Source: Hysterium pulicare CBS 123377
Taxonomy: Eukaryota > Ascomycota > Dothideomycetes > Hysteriales > Hysteriaceae
Assembly: GCA_000467715.1 (NCBI GenBank)
Contig: AJFK01000612.1
Coordinates: 62,001-126,000 of the forward strand
Direction of reading: 5' to 3'
Length of the DNA: 64,000 nucleotides
Of the stretch, positions 11,698 to 22,915 are shown in pieces (the first letter of the stretch is position 1; each line of letters starts with the position of its first letter). A program made the position numbers and the translations under genes. The notes under the pieces are model-generated. The model had not been told where the DNA came from, searched no databases, and saw only the letters and a list, made by a program, of their open reading frames with translations.

Positions 11698-12379
11698 TCA
11701 ATATTCCAGATCGACGGCAGGATCATTGAGGATGTCAGCTTCTCGAGCTTGCCGATGCGGAGTCCGTCCGTCACTTTTTTCTCCTTCCGAGTCTTCGGAT
11801 AGTGCATCAAGGTTCTCCCCACCTACACTCCCGCCCTCAGCAGCGGCTTCTCTCGCTTGACCTGCCATTTGTTGTTCTAGCTTAGCTTCCTCCCGCCTGC
11901 TTTTCTTTCTCCTTTGATTGCGTTTAGCCTTTTTCTTCCGGCCTGCCTTGCCTAGGTGGTGGGATTTGCGAGTCTTCGCCGGTCCGCTCGTTACGGAAGA
12001 TCGCGAGTTTACATCCTTGGAAGTGGATCTGTTTAGCGGTGAGCCTTTGGCTGAGACTGAGGTGTCGGTTGGGGTCGAGGCATTTTCAGCTTTCCACCGC
12101 CTTTCTTTCAGTATAGTCTGGATTTCGCTGTGTCTGAACATTGCAATTTGGTCTTTAGTGAGAGTGCGTTTAGTCCCATCGGAATAATATCCTAAGCCGT
12201 CATCGTAATATTCCGCATCCTCCACTGCTTCTGCGTCGACTTGGAAGAAGCGCACCGGCAGCGCGGCGTTTGAAAAATGACTTGAATGAAATCTGCGAAG
12301 ATCATCCTATCCGGGTATGTTAGTTAGAATTATTCAACGCCTAAGACTTACGTACTTCCGTGACTGTCGGAATGTGCAT
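11698..12379 (-). CDS. Small basic protein, resembles fungal DUF3807
   Basis: The first exon is only 24 nt (12379-12356, MHIPTVTE), followed by a 49-bp intron and the main exon 12306-11698; 210 aa in all. The N-terminal half holds YYDDGLGYYSDGTKRTLTKD and a helix MFRHSEIQTILKERR, the block I associate with the fungal DUF3807 family. The C-terminal half is a long Lys/Arg-rich helix (RKKKAKRNQRRKKSRREEAK) followed by an acidic tail. Such composition suggests a nuclear or nucleolar, RNA-associated protein, but no function is known to me. It is divergent from the fasciclin gene, with about 190 bp between start codons. The family name is from memory and is the least sure part. Confidence 0.72.
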
Positions 12380-12572
12380 TGGTGCCTAGCTGTATCACCT
12401 AGCGAGGTCAGCGTGGAGTCTGAAGTAGGTTGAAGGAAAGAAGACCGTGATTTGAGAGTCGAGCTAGCCTTAAACCCATCGTCACGCGATCACGTGAGCG
12501 TTAGCGCGATGACGTCGCAAGTCTACCTCGAGCTTCATCAACTTTCAAACAAGCATTCTCCATATCACCAAC

Positions 12573-13262
12573 ATGAAGCCCGCTGTACTGCTATCATTCC
12601 CCGTAGCGACGCTTTGCCTGACTTTCGCCGCATCTACGCAGTCTAGACCCTTAGGCTCTCTGTTCAAGTCACTTCGAATACCGGGATTACAAGCCCCTCT
12701 CAGCCCTATTATGCCTCCCTCCAGCGAAACAAACCCAGGGGCGGACGCCTCTTCTGGAATAATCATTTCTGATGTCATCGGGAAAACTCAGAATATCGCG
12801 ATATTCAGTGGTCTTACCAGAGATATTGATCCTGTTGATGAAAGATTGAATGATGCGTCGAAGAACGCCACTGTACTAGCACCAGACAACGGTGTGATGA
12901 GGAGCCTGAAGCGAAAGCCATGGGAAGATCCTGAGGATTACAAAGAGTTTGGAACGAACGCCTATGATGGTTCCGCCGGCGAGGATCGAGCACATAAGAA
13001 CATGCGAAGGTTTGTAGAGGCACATATTGTGCCGGAGAGTCCCTGGAGTGAGCATCAGAAGGTTAAGACCCTTGCCGGCAATGAGGTATGGTACGAGAAT
13101 AAGGGAGGGAAGAAAATGGTACGTCAGAGGGGGGCTTATCATGATCAAGCAAGAGTTAATCATGTGTTATAGATTCAGCCAGGAGACATTGAGGTCCTCA
13201 GCATTGCAGACAAAGTCTCGAATGGCGAGGTTTGGGTCATTAACGGGGTCGTACGCCCATAG
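12573..13262 (+). CDS. Secreted/vacuolar FAS1 (fasciclin) domain protein, yeast YDR262W type
   Basis: Exons 12573-13118 and 13173-13262 give 211 aa; the join reads GGKKM|IQPGD. Residues 1-24 are a clear signal peptide (MKPAVLLSFPVATLCLTFAA, then Ser-Thr-Gln). One FAS1 domain covers about residues 60-211: start SDVIGKTQNIAIFSGL, the conserved NATVLAPDN block (H1-like), a helical middle, then HIVPES and the final VINGVVRP (H2 region). Fasciclin domains mediate adhesion or protein contacts at the cell surface or in vacuoles. This single-domain form matches the small yeast YDR262W family, reported vacuolar. No GPI signal or C-terminal membrane segment is present. Confidence 0.85.
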
Positions 13263-13538
13263 TTGTGTTTTTGGCATTGTATTATGCGATATTGGCGTTC
13301 TCCAGGCTAGGTTTTTGGCAAGGCGTTCGAAAGTGGGGGATCGCATGGCTTCGACTATAGATCACTGCACTTTGGTGGGATACTATATATTCATATACCA
13401 GACAGATTATGGATTGTACAAGAGTGCAGTAGGATGCTCATATTGTAAAACTGAAATGGCTAAGCTTCAGCGGGCTGGCCGAATCATCCTCTCAAAAGAG
13501 CCCCGCATCAACTTCCCTTATCAACACCACTTACAACC

Positions 13539-14629
13539 ATGACTGACAGTACCGATCTTTTACTTTGTAATACCTGTGGCACGCAATACGATGTCCCTTG
13601 TGAAAGCCCTCTGAAGAATTGTCGAATATGTGATGTGAGTAGATCCCATTTCGACGTAAATGTATTTACCCGTCAATCCAGGATCCTCGACAATATGTCC
13701 CACCAGGCGGTCAAGTGTGGACAAGCCTGGAAAAAGAGAAAGGGAAGCATGAAAACCAGATCAATCAAGACACAGTCGACAAACGCCTTTGGTTCATAAC
13801 CACCGAACCAAAAGTACGTGTTCCAGACAAACGACTGCTTGCTCTGAACATTACTCATTCGAAAACCCAGCTCGGAATTGGAGAGAGAGCAATTCTTATC
13901 GAAACACCTGCTGGAAACATTCTTTGGGATCTGATCGCATACATTGATGATAAGACTATAGACTTCGTAAGATTTTAGTATTATTAGAAATGAAGTCGTG
14001 TCACTGACGAACTTAGATCAACTCCAAAGGCGGTTTGAAAGCCATTGTCATTTCTCATCCGCATTTCTATACTACGCATCTCGAGTGGGCCAAGATATTC
14101 AAATGTCCCGTCTACACCTCCAAAGAAGACGAGGAATGGTTTAACCGTAAAGACGTCAATACCGTCAGACGCCTTATTAAGGGAGCTACCGAGACCATCA
14201 TTGAAGGCGTGACTGCTATCAAAACTGGTGGACATTTTGATGGCAGTCTGGTCCTACATTTTGACAAGACGCTCTTCATCGCCGACTCACTGTACACTGT
14301 TCCAGTAAGCTATCATACTAAGAATCCCTCTTCAAGTGCGCTTCAATGACATGCTTTTCCAGTCTGCACACAACAAAGAGCGACAGCCAGGGACTATCAG
14401 CTATGTCTGCATGTGGTCTCTACCCAACATGATTCCCTTGCCTCCGCCTACAATTCATAAAATCTGGAAAGCCCTCAAACCATTCGATTTCGAAGCCACT
14501 TATGGTGGGTTTACCGGCCAAGATGTGCGACATCCAGAATGCAAACACAGAGTCTTGGAGAGTATGAAGATTCAGGTAAGAAATGAGGGTTATCAGGATC
14601 ATATCATCTTACAGGAAGCCTCCCCGTAA
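13539..14629 (+). CDS. Metallo-beta-lactamase-fold protein with variant metal site
   Basis: Six exons: 13539-13634, 13682-13813, 13871-13966, 14017-14304, 14363-14575 and 14615-14629 (the last only 15 nt, EASP-stop). The protein has 279 aa. The N-terminus has four cysteines in a zinc-ribbon-like spacing (CNTCG and CRICD). The core shows the MBL order: FGxGERA-like strand (LGIGERAILI), then VISHPHFYTTHLEW, then TGGHFDGSLVLHF, then TLFIADSL. The first motif departs from the canonical HxHxDH: it reads HPHFYTTH, lacking the Asp and moving the last His. The later His (GGH) and Asp (IAD) ligands are kept. Substrate unknown; a fungal hydrolase with one metal or an altered site is plausible. The 57-bp second intron has no stop and keeps frame, so retention would still give protein. 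Confidence 0.85.
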
Positions 14630-15262
14630 GCCTTCAGGCTTTTTCGGCGGCTAAGACAAAGACACTGTGTCCATTCCGCGAATTTGATTTAACCCGACCA
14701 TGAAAAGGGGACAAGTTTGAGTGCAACTCGTTTCCAAGCGTTTTGATAGATCAAGATCGAGTCATAGTAATCTCTGGACTTCGCTTTCAGTTGGTCAACT
14801 ACAACTTTGATGATTTAGATCGACGTTCTAGGATCGATAACTTCAATGATATTTCGCAGCATTTTAGTTAGATTAGCAATTTGAAGACTGTGTCTCGCAC
14901 ACGGCCTTCGCTTTATGAATTAAAAATAATCCGCCACCGCCGTGATGACTGTCCCTCCAAACGATGTGAAATCGCATCCAGAAAAAATTATGTACATAAG
15001 TTGGTTGTGCTTTATTGAGTTGACCGAACGATTTATCTCGAAGCGGGCCCTTCCATGCGAGCGGGAAGTAACAGATGGTAAATGCAGCACGAACACCATA
15101 TCCACGTCTGTCAAGCTCACGCACTCATCAGTTCTTTGGGTGAACTAGAGTAGCGCAATTGTTACCCTCCTAGGAAAGTACTTGTCGTCCCTCGTAGTAA
15201 CTGGTAGGTTGTCGATATCAAGATTTGTTCCGATTTCATGGTGAAAGTGGTTTGATGGCTGT
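14630..15262. other. Intergenic, no supported gene
   Basis: Two genes end here tail to tail (MBL + and PWWP -). Nothing else was recognised; short antisense frames lack support. Confidence 0.5.
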
Positions 15263-17336
15263 CTATGCTGTCGCAGTAGCGTCGGCCGTGGCCTCAGTAG
15301 GCGATACTGTAGATGGAGCATCCTCCTTGATAGCTGGTGCCTCGTCTTTGGCATCAGCCATGGAAACGTCACCACTGCCGTCTGCGTCCTTGGGCGCCTC
15401 AGTCTCAGCTGGTGTTTCCTTCGGTTTCTCATCCGAGGCAACGTCCTCCGTAGGTTCTGGCTTCTCGTCCTTCTCGTGATCAACGCCGTTGGTTGTCGCC
15501 TCAGCAGGAGCATCGGTGGCGGAAGGCATTTCTACATCAGCTGCAAGAGCGCGGTTCCAACCGTTAAGAAGATCGTTAGAGCGCTTCTTGAACTGATATT
15601 CCTCCTCTTTCGGAATTGAGTTGAGCTTGATGATTGCTTTGAGAACTTTGTGAATCTTTGTCTTTCGAATAATATCGGCCTCAAGGTCGGCGTAGCCTTC
15701 CAGTTGCTTGAAGTAATCGGCCATATTAGCCATTTCCTCTTCTTTTGGCATCTGATCGCGTGCTAGGAAACCCTTCTGAAGCCTGTGACGAAGATAAAGA
15801 ACTGTTGGAACATGTCAGCTGCTTGCCCCGGTCCAAACGTGGCTTAGGGATACCGACCTCCTTTCTCGCGCTTCTCCTTCCGTTCAGCCTCAGTCATTGG
15901 CTTCTCCTCGACCTTTGGAGATTCATTCTCTTCTTCACTTCCACTTTTCGCTTTGGCTTTCTTTGGCTTTGGCTGGCTTTTAGGCTTCGCAGCGGAATCC
16001 TCCTTTCCAAGCCTTGAAGTCAGCTTGATCTTTGGCGTCTTTGCTGGCTGGTGATAGTGTTAACATATGCTATGCTACTAATGAATCGGAGACAAACCTT
16101 ATCTGGTTCACCATCGCTTTCGGCTTCCTTCTTGCGCTTCTTCACGGACTTTGGTTTCTTTGGCGGAGCATCACCATCTTCGCCAACATCCTCCATATCC
16201 ACGTCTTCCTCTTCATCCGCAGCTGTACTCTTGCGCTTGCCCTTTTCTTTCTTCTCCTGTTTCTTAGCTTCCACGGCAGCTTTCTCCTCAAGGTCAGCTT
16301 GTATGGCGTTTTCATGGTCTTCCAGCATGCTCTTGAACCATCCAAGATCATGTTCTTCAGCCGCAATATTGTATGCATCCATCAAAGCTTTGCTCTTTTT
16401 GCCCTTGTTCTCTTCCTCGATATCCTTCTTAACTTGGTCTATGTCAAAAGGCTGCAGGTCGGTGTTGACTTGCCAGGCACTGCGGAATTGAAAGTCAGCA
16501 CATGACATAATCCTGGGAAGCATCAACAGAGCAGAAAGGTTTGGAGACATACAATTCGTTAGTACCGAGGAACATGATGGGATAGCGGCGGTCTTTTGCG
16601 TTCTTTCCACCTTCCTCGAAATCTTCACGATATGTGCCATCAATGCGCTTTGCACTGACGGGACGCTTGCTTAGTAAGGTCTCAGGAAGCATCTCCTCGT
16701 CGCAAACAATGACGGGCCACGGTGGGAAGCCCCTCATTGCGACAAAATAGTAGTCGCCAGGCTCGACATTGAGTCGGAGATTGACCGTTGATTTCTTCTT
16801 ACTCAGTTGCTTCTTCTTGTGCTCTGGAACGCCAGCGCCAGACTTGCGTCTGGGACCTCCCTTCTTCGAAGAAGCAGGTGTGCCGTTGGTAGGAGCTGTC
16901 GTGGAAGGAGACGCCATAACTACGTACTTGGTCAGCGCCAGTTCAATGCAGAGTACACAGCTCTATAGAGTGAATAACTATTATGCTCCGCATTTTGCTT
17001 ACCAGGCTCGCCATCAGTTGTGGGCTTATCCATAGCCTCTGCAGAAGTTGTAGTTGAGTTCTCTGTGGTAGGAGGGTCGATGGTAGGAGGTTCGGCAACA
17101 GCAGGGTCGGTGGAGGATGGCTTGGTGTCTAGTTTGTGAAGCTGATTAGCCGGGGCGTCAATCAGCTTGGCGTGATCCTACTTACCTTCAGTCGATTCAC
17201 CAAGTTTGGTGTCATCGCCACCTACGGCTGACGTCGCTTGAGCGGTAGTAGGCTCAGCTGCGTCTGCTGGGCGCGTTGTCTCATCTTGTGCCTTCACGGC
17301 ATCAATAGAGACTTGTTCAGTGGCTTCCTCTGCCAT
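15263..17336 (-). CDS. PWWP-domain chromatin reader, Ioc4/Pdp3-like
   Basis: Six exons: 17336-17186, 17128-17003, 16919-16553, 16479-16098, 16047-15854 and 15782-15263, giving 579 aa. The start is MAEEATEQVS. After about 110 disordered Thr/Glu/Pro-rich residues comes a PWWP domain: PGDYYFVAMRGFPPWPVIV (here PPWP), YPIMFLGTNEF and AWQVNTDLQPFD. A long Lys/Glu coiled or linker region follows. Near the C-terminus the stretch LQKGFLARD to LLNGWNRAL is a helical bundle like the TFIIS-N/LEDGF integrase-binding fold. An acidic, low-complexity tail ends the protein. PWWP domains bind nucleosomes with methylated H3K36. Fungal relatives sit in the Isw1b remodeler (Ioc4) or the Mst2 acetyltransferase complex (Pdp3); which one applies here is not decided. 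The exon 5-6 join uses donor gtatcc and gives GGR|LQKGF, matching the conserved family block as I remember it. Confidence 0.85.
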
Positions 17337-19787
17337 TTTCTCAGGTCTGTCTCACGGTTGCACGACGTGAACGACGCGTAGAGAACCCTTGGGGGAGTGA
17401 ATAATCGATGGAGGATGGCCGACGCGATGAGAATGAAGATAAAATGATGACGAGCAGATGGTGCGGATGGGATGTGATGGCGTTGTCGATGGATCGTGGT
17501 TGGTGTGTGGCAGGGACGGATCAAAATCAGAGGGAGCAGTTTTGAAATGCCAAGACAAAGAGTTGTCGTCACGTGCCCGATTGGAACGTTCCGTTGCCTG
17601 TCGCGCGGTCAATACACGTTCAACACGAATTCGAAGAGTCGTATAAGCTTCACCAAAGCCACGCAATACGGCCACTGTCTCTTTCCGAAGGCTCAGGCGA
17701 CGACGAGCGTGTCGTAGGATGTTCGTGTTGGCGCTAGACGCAGAGGGAGCTTTGGCCAGCTGTATGTTGCCGAAGTTTCGAGAATGAGCTTCACTACGAG
17801 AGGTAACTTAAGAGCCAGTGAAAGAAGAGTTGGGTAATTATAACATTGGAAGAAATTGACAGCGACTGCTTTGGTATATACAGTGCGGTCAAGCAAGCAA
17901 GCACGCATGCGTGGGTCGCGAGCTTCACATTCTTTGACCTTGCGCCCGCCGGCTTTGTCCGAGAATGCGCTTGATCCTTCATGGAAAGCTGGACGCTTTC
18001 CTCACAGCCAATTTGGCCTCCGTGCACCAAAACCAAGCGAAGGGGCTGTTTGGAGCAGGCGTGCAAATCAACTGTAGAAATAGATTAGCCCTGCCGTTCA
18101 TGTGAAATAACTAAAGAAAGAGACTCTGACGCTGGAAACAGCGCTTCTTGGAATTGTTGAATTCAATCCGTCCATGACTGCAGGATCGAACCACTTACTG
18201 ATAATATAGGCCAAACCGCAAAGTTCTTGCGGAGCATCCTATAAGGTTATCCAGAGCATAAACTCAATTTGGAACAAAAGCAAAGATTTAGAGTTTCGTA
18301 GCGAAATAGACTATTCCACCAGAGATTAATATTTTCGATGAACCTCCACGTGTAACTTAATGATCCCGTTCTCTTATATCGCAACTATGGGGGGCTTGTC
18401 TGACTTGAAGGAAATCGTAGTTGAAGAATAGTAGAATTTGAAACTACTCATTTTGGAATCGTGGGAAATGATGAGAAATGTTTACGTTCTGGAAACATTG
18501 GTTAGTACATTGTTGGATGCTGTGATGGACGTCGGACCGGTTTCAAATATGTACAGTAATGAAACGCGAAAGAATATCGATCCTTGATAATCCGCTGACC
18601 TTCATCTCCATGTAACCCTTCTGAATACGATTTTCATTTTGCGTGTTAATTGCTGGACTAAACGGAGTGGCCTGCGGTGGGTCGCATGCTTCGTGATTTC
18701 CAAAAACGTGCATATCTATCAGCACCAAGTCGCTCGCAATAAACTGAGCTAGGTAGGGCTCTTTGACGGACCCTTAAATAGTCTTGTCCCTTTGAGTCCG
18801 CCCACGTTGGTGGTCTGATGTTGGTATGATAAGAGGTGATCGTGTGGCATTTGGAGCAAATCAAGGGGATTACGGCACGTACCATGTCTTCAGAACGACT
18901 GGTACTCGGTCCTTGAGTATGAAGCATGAAAGAGCATATTGCAAGTCATTTTTGTAAACAGAAGGCCAGGCTCCAACACATACTTGTCCAAAGTATCGAC
19001 CGCCATACTCCTCAAGCAACTTTCAGTGTGATATGCGCAGATCGTCTTCATCGTGGTTCTCGGGTGTCGTACTCTGCAGAGGCCCGGCGAATTTGGATGC
19101 GAAGGGAGGTGGAACAGCGGTGATCTAAACGTGGAATCGGAGCATGGCGACTTCTAGAAACCTGGAAAGTCGATGACCCATCCTCAACGATACGGCGTGT
19201 CGTTCGGGATACATCTTGCAGACCTCGGAGGAAGCGCTCGGGGTTCTTTCGTAGTGCGTGGGGTATATGCCATTACCGGTGGCTTGGGATACACATGGAG
19301 CTAAACTCTGGCATATTCTAGGGCACCGTGAAGGTCGAGATTGTATTCAAATATGGGGAGGGTTGCTTGCAGCGAGTACTGAGACGTACAAGCCCTACGG
19401 CATGTTGGCAGAGAACTAGCCGGCCTTGGCAAACTTGGCGTATTATTGGACTATCAAACTCATACCCGACTTGAACGCTAGGTATGTGGAAAGATTAAAT
19501 AGAAAATTGTTAGAACATCTAGAGCATGAACTAGTTCGTGGTCTTTCAAATACTAGGCCTGCTTTGAATTGTTTGCTCCCTATCTCTACTGATAATTTTG
19601 GATGTGGAGGGAATTGATTGATTGCAATGTCCTTGGGGCCAATAGTTGCATATCAAATAGTTTCGAACTTTTAACTGAAAGACAACAATTTCAATTGTTA
19701 AACTCAGATTAGTCATGAATGTGGCAATCAATCTAATCAATCTCTATTCAAAACTTGAATGTTTAGTTCAAATGCTCCAATGGGTAT
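17337..19787. other. Large gene-free stretch (2.45 kb)
   Basis: No gene, tRNA or mobile element could be supported. The first 300 bp should be the promoter of the PWWP gene. The rest has only short frames on both strands. A T-arm-like sequence near 18185 lacks a matching tRNA fold. The last few hundred bases (from about 19430) are A/T-rich with small inverted repeats (caatttcaattg) and probably carry the 3' end of Prp16. Confidence 0.4.
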
Positions 19788-22688
19788 CTAAAAGCCTCTT
19801 CCCATCCGTGGAGTTAAAGGTCGCTTTACAGCACCCTGTGTTGCGATCCTCTTCACAGCAGAGGTCACTGGCCGCTTCAATATGGGCCCACTTTCCTCTT
19901 GAGCTATCCGCTGAGCCTCTCTCTCTTTATCTTCGGCCATTTTTGCTTCCAACTCTGCTTTCCGGTTGAACTCAGTCTCAGTGATCCGCTTGTCGCGAGT
20001 CGAGTAGCCTTTCTCCTTGACCGAATAGAAAACAGCGCCAAGGTCCGCCAGCCAATGTGGGTCTACCGAAGTGACACATGACATATATTCCTTCGATGTC
20101 AAAATGAGCTCATGGTAGACGACGTAATCCGGTAAATACCCTAGTCCATAAAGCGCGCTGGTTGGATGTAGTTGCACGGTTACACTCGTCCGCAAGTTGA
20201 TGTACTCGCCAATGCCCTTTACTTTTGCCGCCTGGTGGTAGTAGCCAGAACATATACATTTCCTGATTACGTCCCAGTCGGTACCACAGCTCGTGAAGGT
20301 CATTTTGTGCATTTTCATGATGTCTTGAAGTTGGTCTCTGATCTCTTTGGCACGACGGAGAGCCTTAGGGTGAAGAAAGTGCTTGATACACCAGCCATCG
20401 AAGTACCCGTTAATCTTCCATTGCGTGTAGACATGCAAAAGAGTGAGATGATCGGACTCTGGGACGAAGAATTTCTCTCTTGCAGCATCAGACTCTTCTT
20501 GACGTTCTTTGGGGCGGTAGAAGACGCTGGGAACAGAGAGCATCGAGACGATCGTGAGCATCTCTTCACTGCAACCGTACTCCTCCGATGTTATGATGAG
20601 CTTCGCTAGTGACGGGTCCATGGGGAAGGCCGTCATCGTCCGCCCAAGAGGCGTGAGTTCACCGATATTATCAAGAGCTCCAAGGGCCCATAAATCAAAC
20701 AAAGATGTTGTTATCGTGTCTTGAGGTGGCGGATCCATAAAGTCAAAGTCCAACAAGTCTCTAACCCCGAGGGATTTTAAGAGAAGAACAGTATTAGCAA
20801 GGTTAGTTCTTTGGATTTCCGGGATAGTTTGAATGTAGAACTCGTCGCGGAATGCCCTTTCAGTGTAAAGGTGGAAGCACTTTCCAGGCCCAGTCCGACC
20901 AGCACGACCAGCTCGTTGGGAAGCGTTTGCTTGCGATATTGGGGTAATCTGTAAGGTATCCATCCCCATTCTTGGGTTGTAAACCTTCAATTTTGAAAAG
21001 CCCGCATCGACGACATACATTATTCCGTCTACTGTCAAACTGGTCTCGGCAATGTTCGTGGCCACGATAACCTTCCTAACGCCAGGTGGAGCCCGGTCAA
21101 AAATCTTAGCTTGTAAATCAGCCGGCATTTGACTGTATATCGGAAGAATGCTTAGCTTAGGTGGATCGTTGAGCATTTTCAGTCTCTCGGCAACAAGTTC
21201 GCAAGTAATCTCAATATCCTCTTGGCCGGTCATGAACACAAGGATATCTCCTGGCCCTTGAGACACATGAATTGCGAGCACTTGCTTGACGGCGCTATCG
21301 ACATAGTCTTCGCAAGGAGACCTGGAGTATTGTATGTCTACTGGGAATGTTCGCCCGGGGATGAAGAATTCGGGCGCTCCACCATAGAATCGCGAAAAGC
21401 GCTCTGCGTTCATGGTTGCTGAAGTAACTATCAATTTAAGATCCCTTCGTCGAGCGAGCACTTTTTTGATCAGACCCATGAGCACATCGGTATTCAGTGC
21501 TCTTTCGTGGGCCTCATCCATTATAATGCAAGAGTACTTGTCCAAATCGGGCTCGACCAGAGACTCTCGTAGGAGGACGCCATCCGTCATGTACTTAATA
21601 GAAGTCTGCTTGCTAGTACAATCTTCGAATCGAATGGCGTATCCTACGAGGCTACCAAGCTTGACTTCCATCTCCTCGCTGACACGTTTTGCAACACTCA
21701 TAGCGGCAACGCGGCGAGGCTGAGTACATCCAATCAGTCCATGCTTCGCATAGCCATCTTCATAAAGGAACTGTGTCAGTTGGGTCGTTTTTCCAGACCC
21801 AGTCTGGCCGACAACGATGATAACCTGGTTATCCCGGATAACCCGCAAAAGCTCTTCTCTGACAGCGAATGCAGGGAGATATTCTCGTTGCTCCTTTAGT
21901 GATTTGCTTCTGCTGAAGGCAGACTGACCTTCGCTTCGTTTGAGGTGTTCGGCAAACTTGCTTCCACCTTTCTTTTCGTCTTCGCCAGGTAAAGGGGCCG
22001 CGCTGTCCTCGTCTGTCTCTTTCGCACCAATGAGATTACCTAATGCAGTGCCCGCCACGTTGGTCGCCTCCTGAGCTTGTTTTTGCCTTTCCTTCTGTTG
22101 CCTTTTTTCCTTGACTACTTTACTACCCTTTCGACTAAAGACAGCCATGTCACTCTGCGGATCTCGGACCGCAGGAACAGGATCTAGCTGCTTTGTGAAC
22201 ACCTTCCGGCCATCGAGAAAAGGCGGCTTGAGATCGTGCACTAATAGATGCACCCGGGTTGCCTCTTCATCATCGTCAAAATCTCCGTTGAAATCCCGCC
22301 TTTGAGCTACCCCAGACGTGAGCATTCGATTGGTCTCCCATGCATCCACATCCTTTTGCTTCTGAACGGCTCTGGCGTTTACACGCCTGTTATTCTTCTT
22401 TTCGGCCATGGCCACCTCCCGCTGCCGATCCAGCCAGGTGTTGTCGACGCCTCCAAAAGGATTATGCGTTTCATCACCGAAGGCGTGCCCGTTCTCTTCC
22501 CCTCCATACCAGTCTCTGTCTAGTTCGGTGGTGTCCAGGTCCTCCGTTAGAGATGCCATCGGTGTTTGCGCTCGTGAAGATGCCTGAGAATTTCGGAAAT
22601 GGTGTGGTTTTGAAGTTCGTGGCCTTGGTGCTACGGAGAAGTGGTCTGTATCAAGCCGCCGTCGTTTGGGACTGTCGGTACGATCCAT
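19788..22688 (-). CDS. PRP16: DEAH-box splicing helicase Prp16 (DHX38)
   Basis: A single exon encodes 966 aa. I chose the ATG at 22688 ([11 protein letters not shown]); the open frame runs 49 codons further but only to a TTG. Prp16 remodels the spliceosome after the first splicing step, using ATP. The helicase motifs are in order: [11 protein letters not shown] (I), [11 protein letters not shown] (Ia), DEAH (II), SATMNAERF (III), [14 protein letters not shown] (V) and [12 protein letters not shown] (VI). The winged-helix, ratchet and OB-fold region typical of DEAH/RHA helicases follows. The N-terminal 330 residues are charged and disordered, and hold the conserved block [20 protein letters not shown] that separates Prp16 from Prp2, Prp22 and Prp43. 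It is divergent from Pwp1, with 227 bp between start codons. Confidence 0.95.
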   Translation of the reverse strand: MDRTDSPKRRRLDTDHFSVAPRPRTSKPHHFRNSQASSRAQTPMASLTEDLDTTELDRDWYGGEENGHAFGDETHNPFGGVDNTWLDRQREVAMAEKKNNRRVNARAVQKQKDVDAWETNRMLTSGVAQRRDFNGDFDDDEEATRVHLLVHDLKPPFLDGRKVFTKQLDPVPAVRDPQSDMAVFSRKGSKVVKEKRQQKERQKQAQEATNVAGTALGNLIGAKETDEDSAAPLPGEDEKKGGSKFAEHLKRSEGQSAFSRSKSLKEQREYLPAFAVREELLRVIRDNQVIIVVGQTGSGKTTQLTQFLYEDGYAKHGLIGCTQPRRVAAMSVAKRVSEEMEVKLGSLVGYAIRFEDCTSKQTSIKYMTDGVLLRESLVEPDLDKYSCIIMDEAHERALNTDVLMGLIKKVLARRRDLKLIVTSATMNAERFSRFYGGAPEFFIPGRTFPVDIQYSRSPCEDYVDSAVKQVLAIHVSQGPGDILVFMTGQEDIEITCELVAERLKMLNDPPKLSILPIYSQMPADLQAKIFDRAPPGVRKVIVATNIAETSLTVDGIMYVVDAGFSKLKVYNPRMGMDTLQITPISQANASQRAGRAGRTGPGKCFHLYTERAFRDEFYIQTIPEIQRTNLANTVLLLKSLGVRDLLDFDFMDPPPQDTITTSLFDLWALGALDNIGELTPLGRTMTAFPMDPSLAKLIITSEEYGCSEEMLTIVSMLSVPSVFYRPKERQEESDAAREKFFVPESDHLTLLHVYTQWKINGYFDGWCIKHFLHPKALRRAKEIRDQLQDIMKMHKMTFTSCGTDWDVIRKCICSGYYHQAAKVKGIGEYINLRTSVTVQLHPTSALYGLGYLPDYVVYHELILTSKEYMSCVTSVDPHWLADLGAVFYSVKEKGYSTRDKRITETEFNRKAELEAKMAEDKEREAQRIAQEESGPILKRPVTSAVKRIATQGAVKRPLTPRMGRGF

Positions 22689-22915
22689 GGTTGAGAAATT
22701 GTTGGTGATTTCCGGTCTATTAGTTAAGAGGAGCGTGAGATGAGAGGAACGACGGCAGGAATCCGTGATGTAGGATGCCAAAATGTAAGCTACAAGCTCG
22801 GGCCATATTGTGGCTGAGAACTGCCCCGCCACCAATGATGAACTTCCAAAAAAAATTGGTTACCAATTTCTAACGTGGATTCCTGCAATCAATTCACAAT
22901 TAGTCGACGACCACC

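Noticed and set aside
17352-18077. Frames of 60-107 aa on both strands before the PWWP gene
   Set aside because: They overlap each other on both strands and lie in the likely promoter; no domain or splice pattern.
18170-18200. Second T-arm-like sequence (ggttcgatcc, minus strand)
   Set aside because: The stem pairs only with several wobbles and no cloverleaf partner arms are seen.
17337-19787. Possible decayed transposon in the large gene-free stretch
   Set aside because: No terminal repeats, target duplication or transposase-like residues could be found by eye; a repeat search would be needed to support one.
22689-22835. 49-codon extension of Prp16
   Set aside because: It starts at a TTG; the ATG at 22688 begins the usual charged Prp16 N-terminus.
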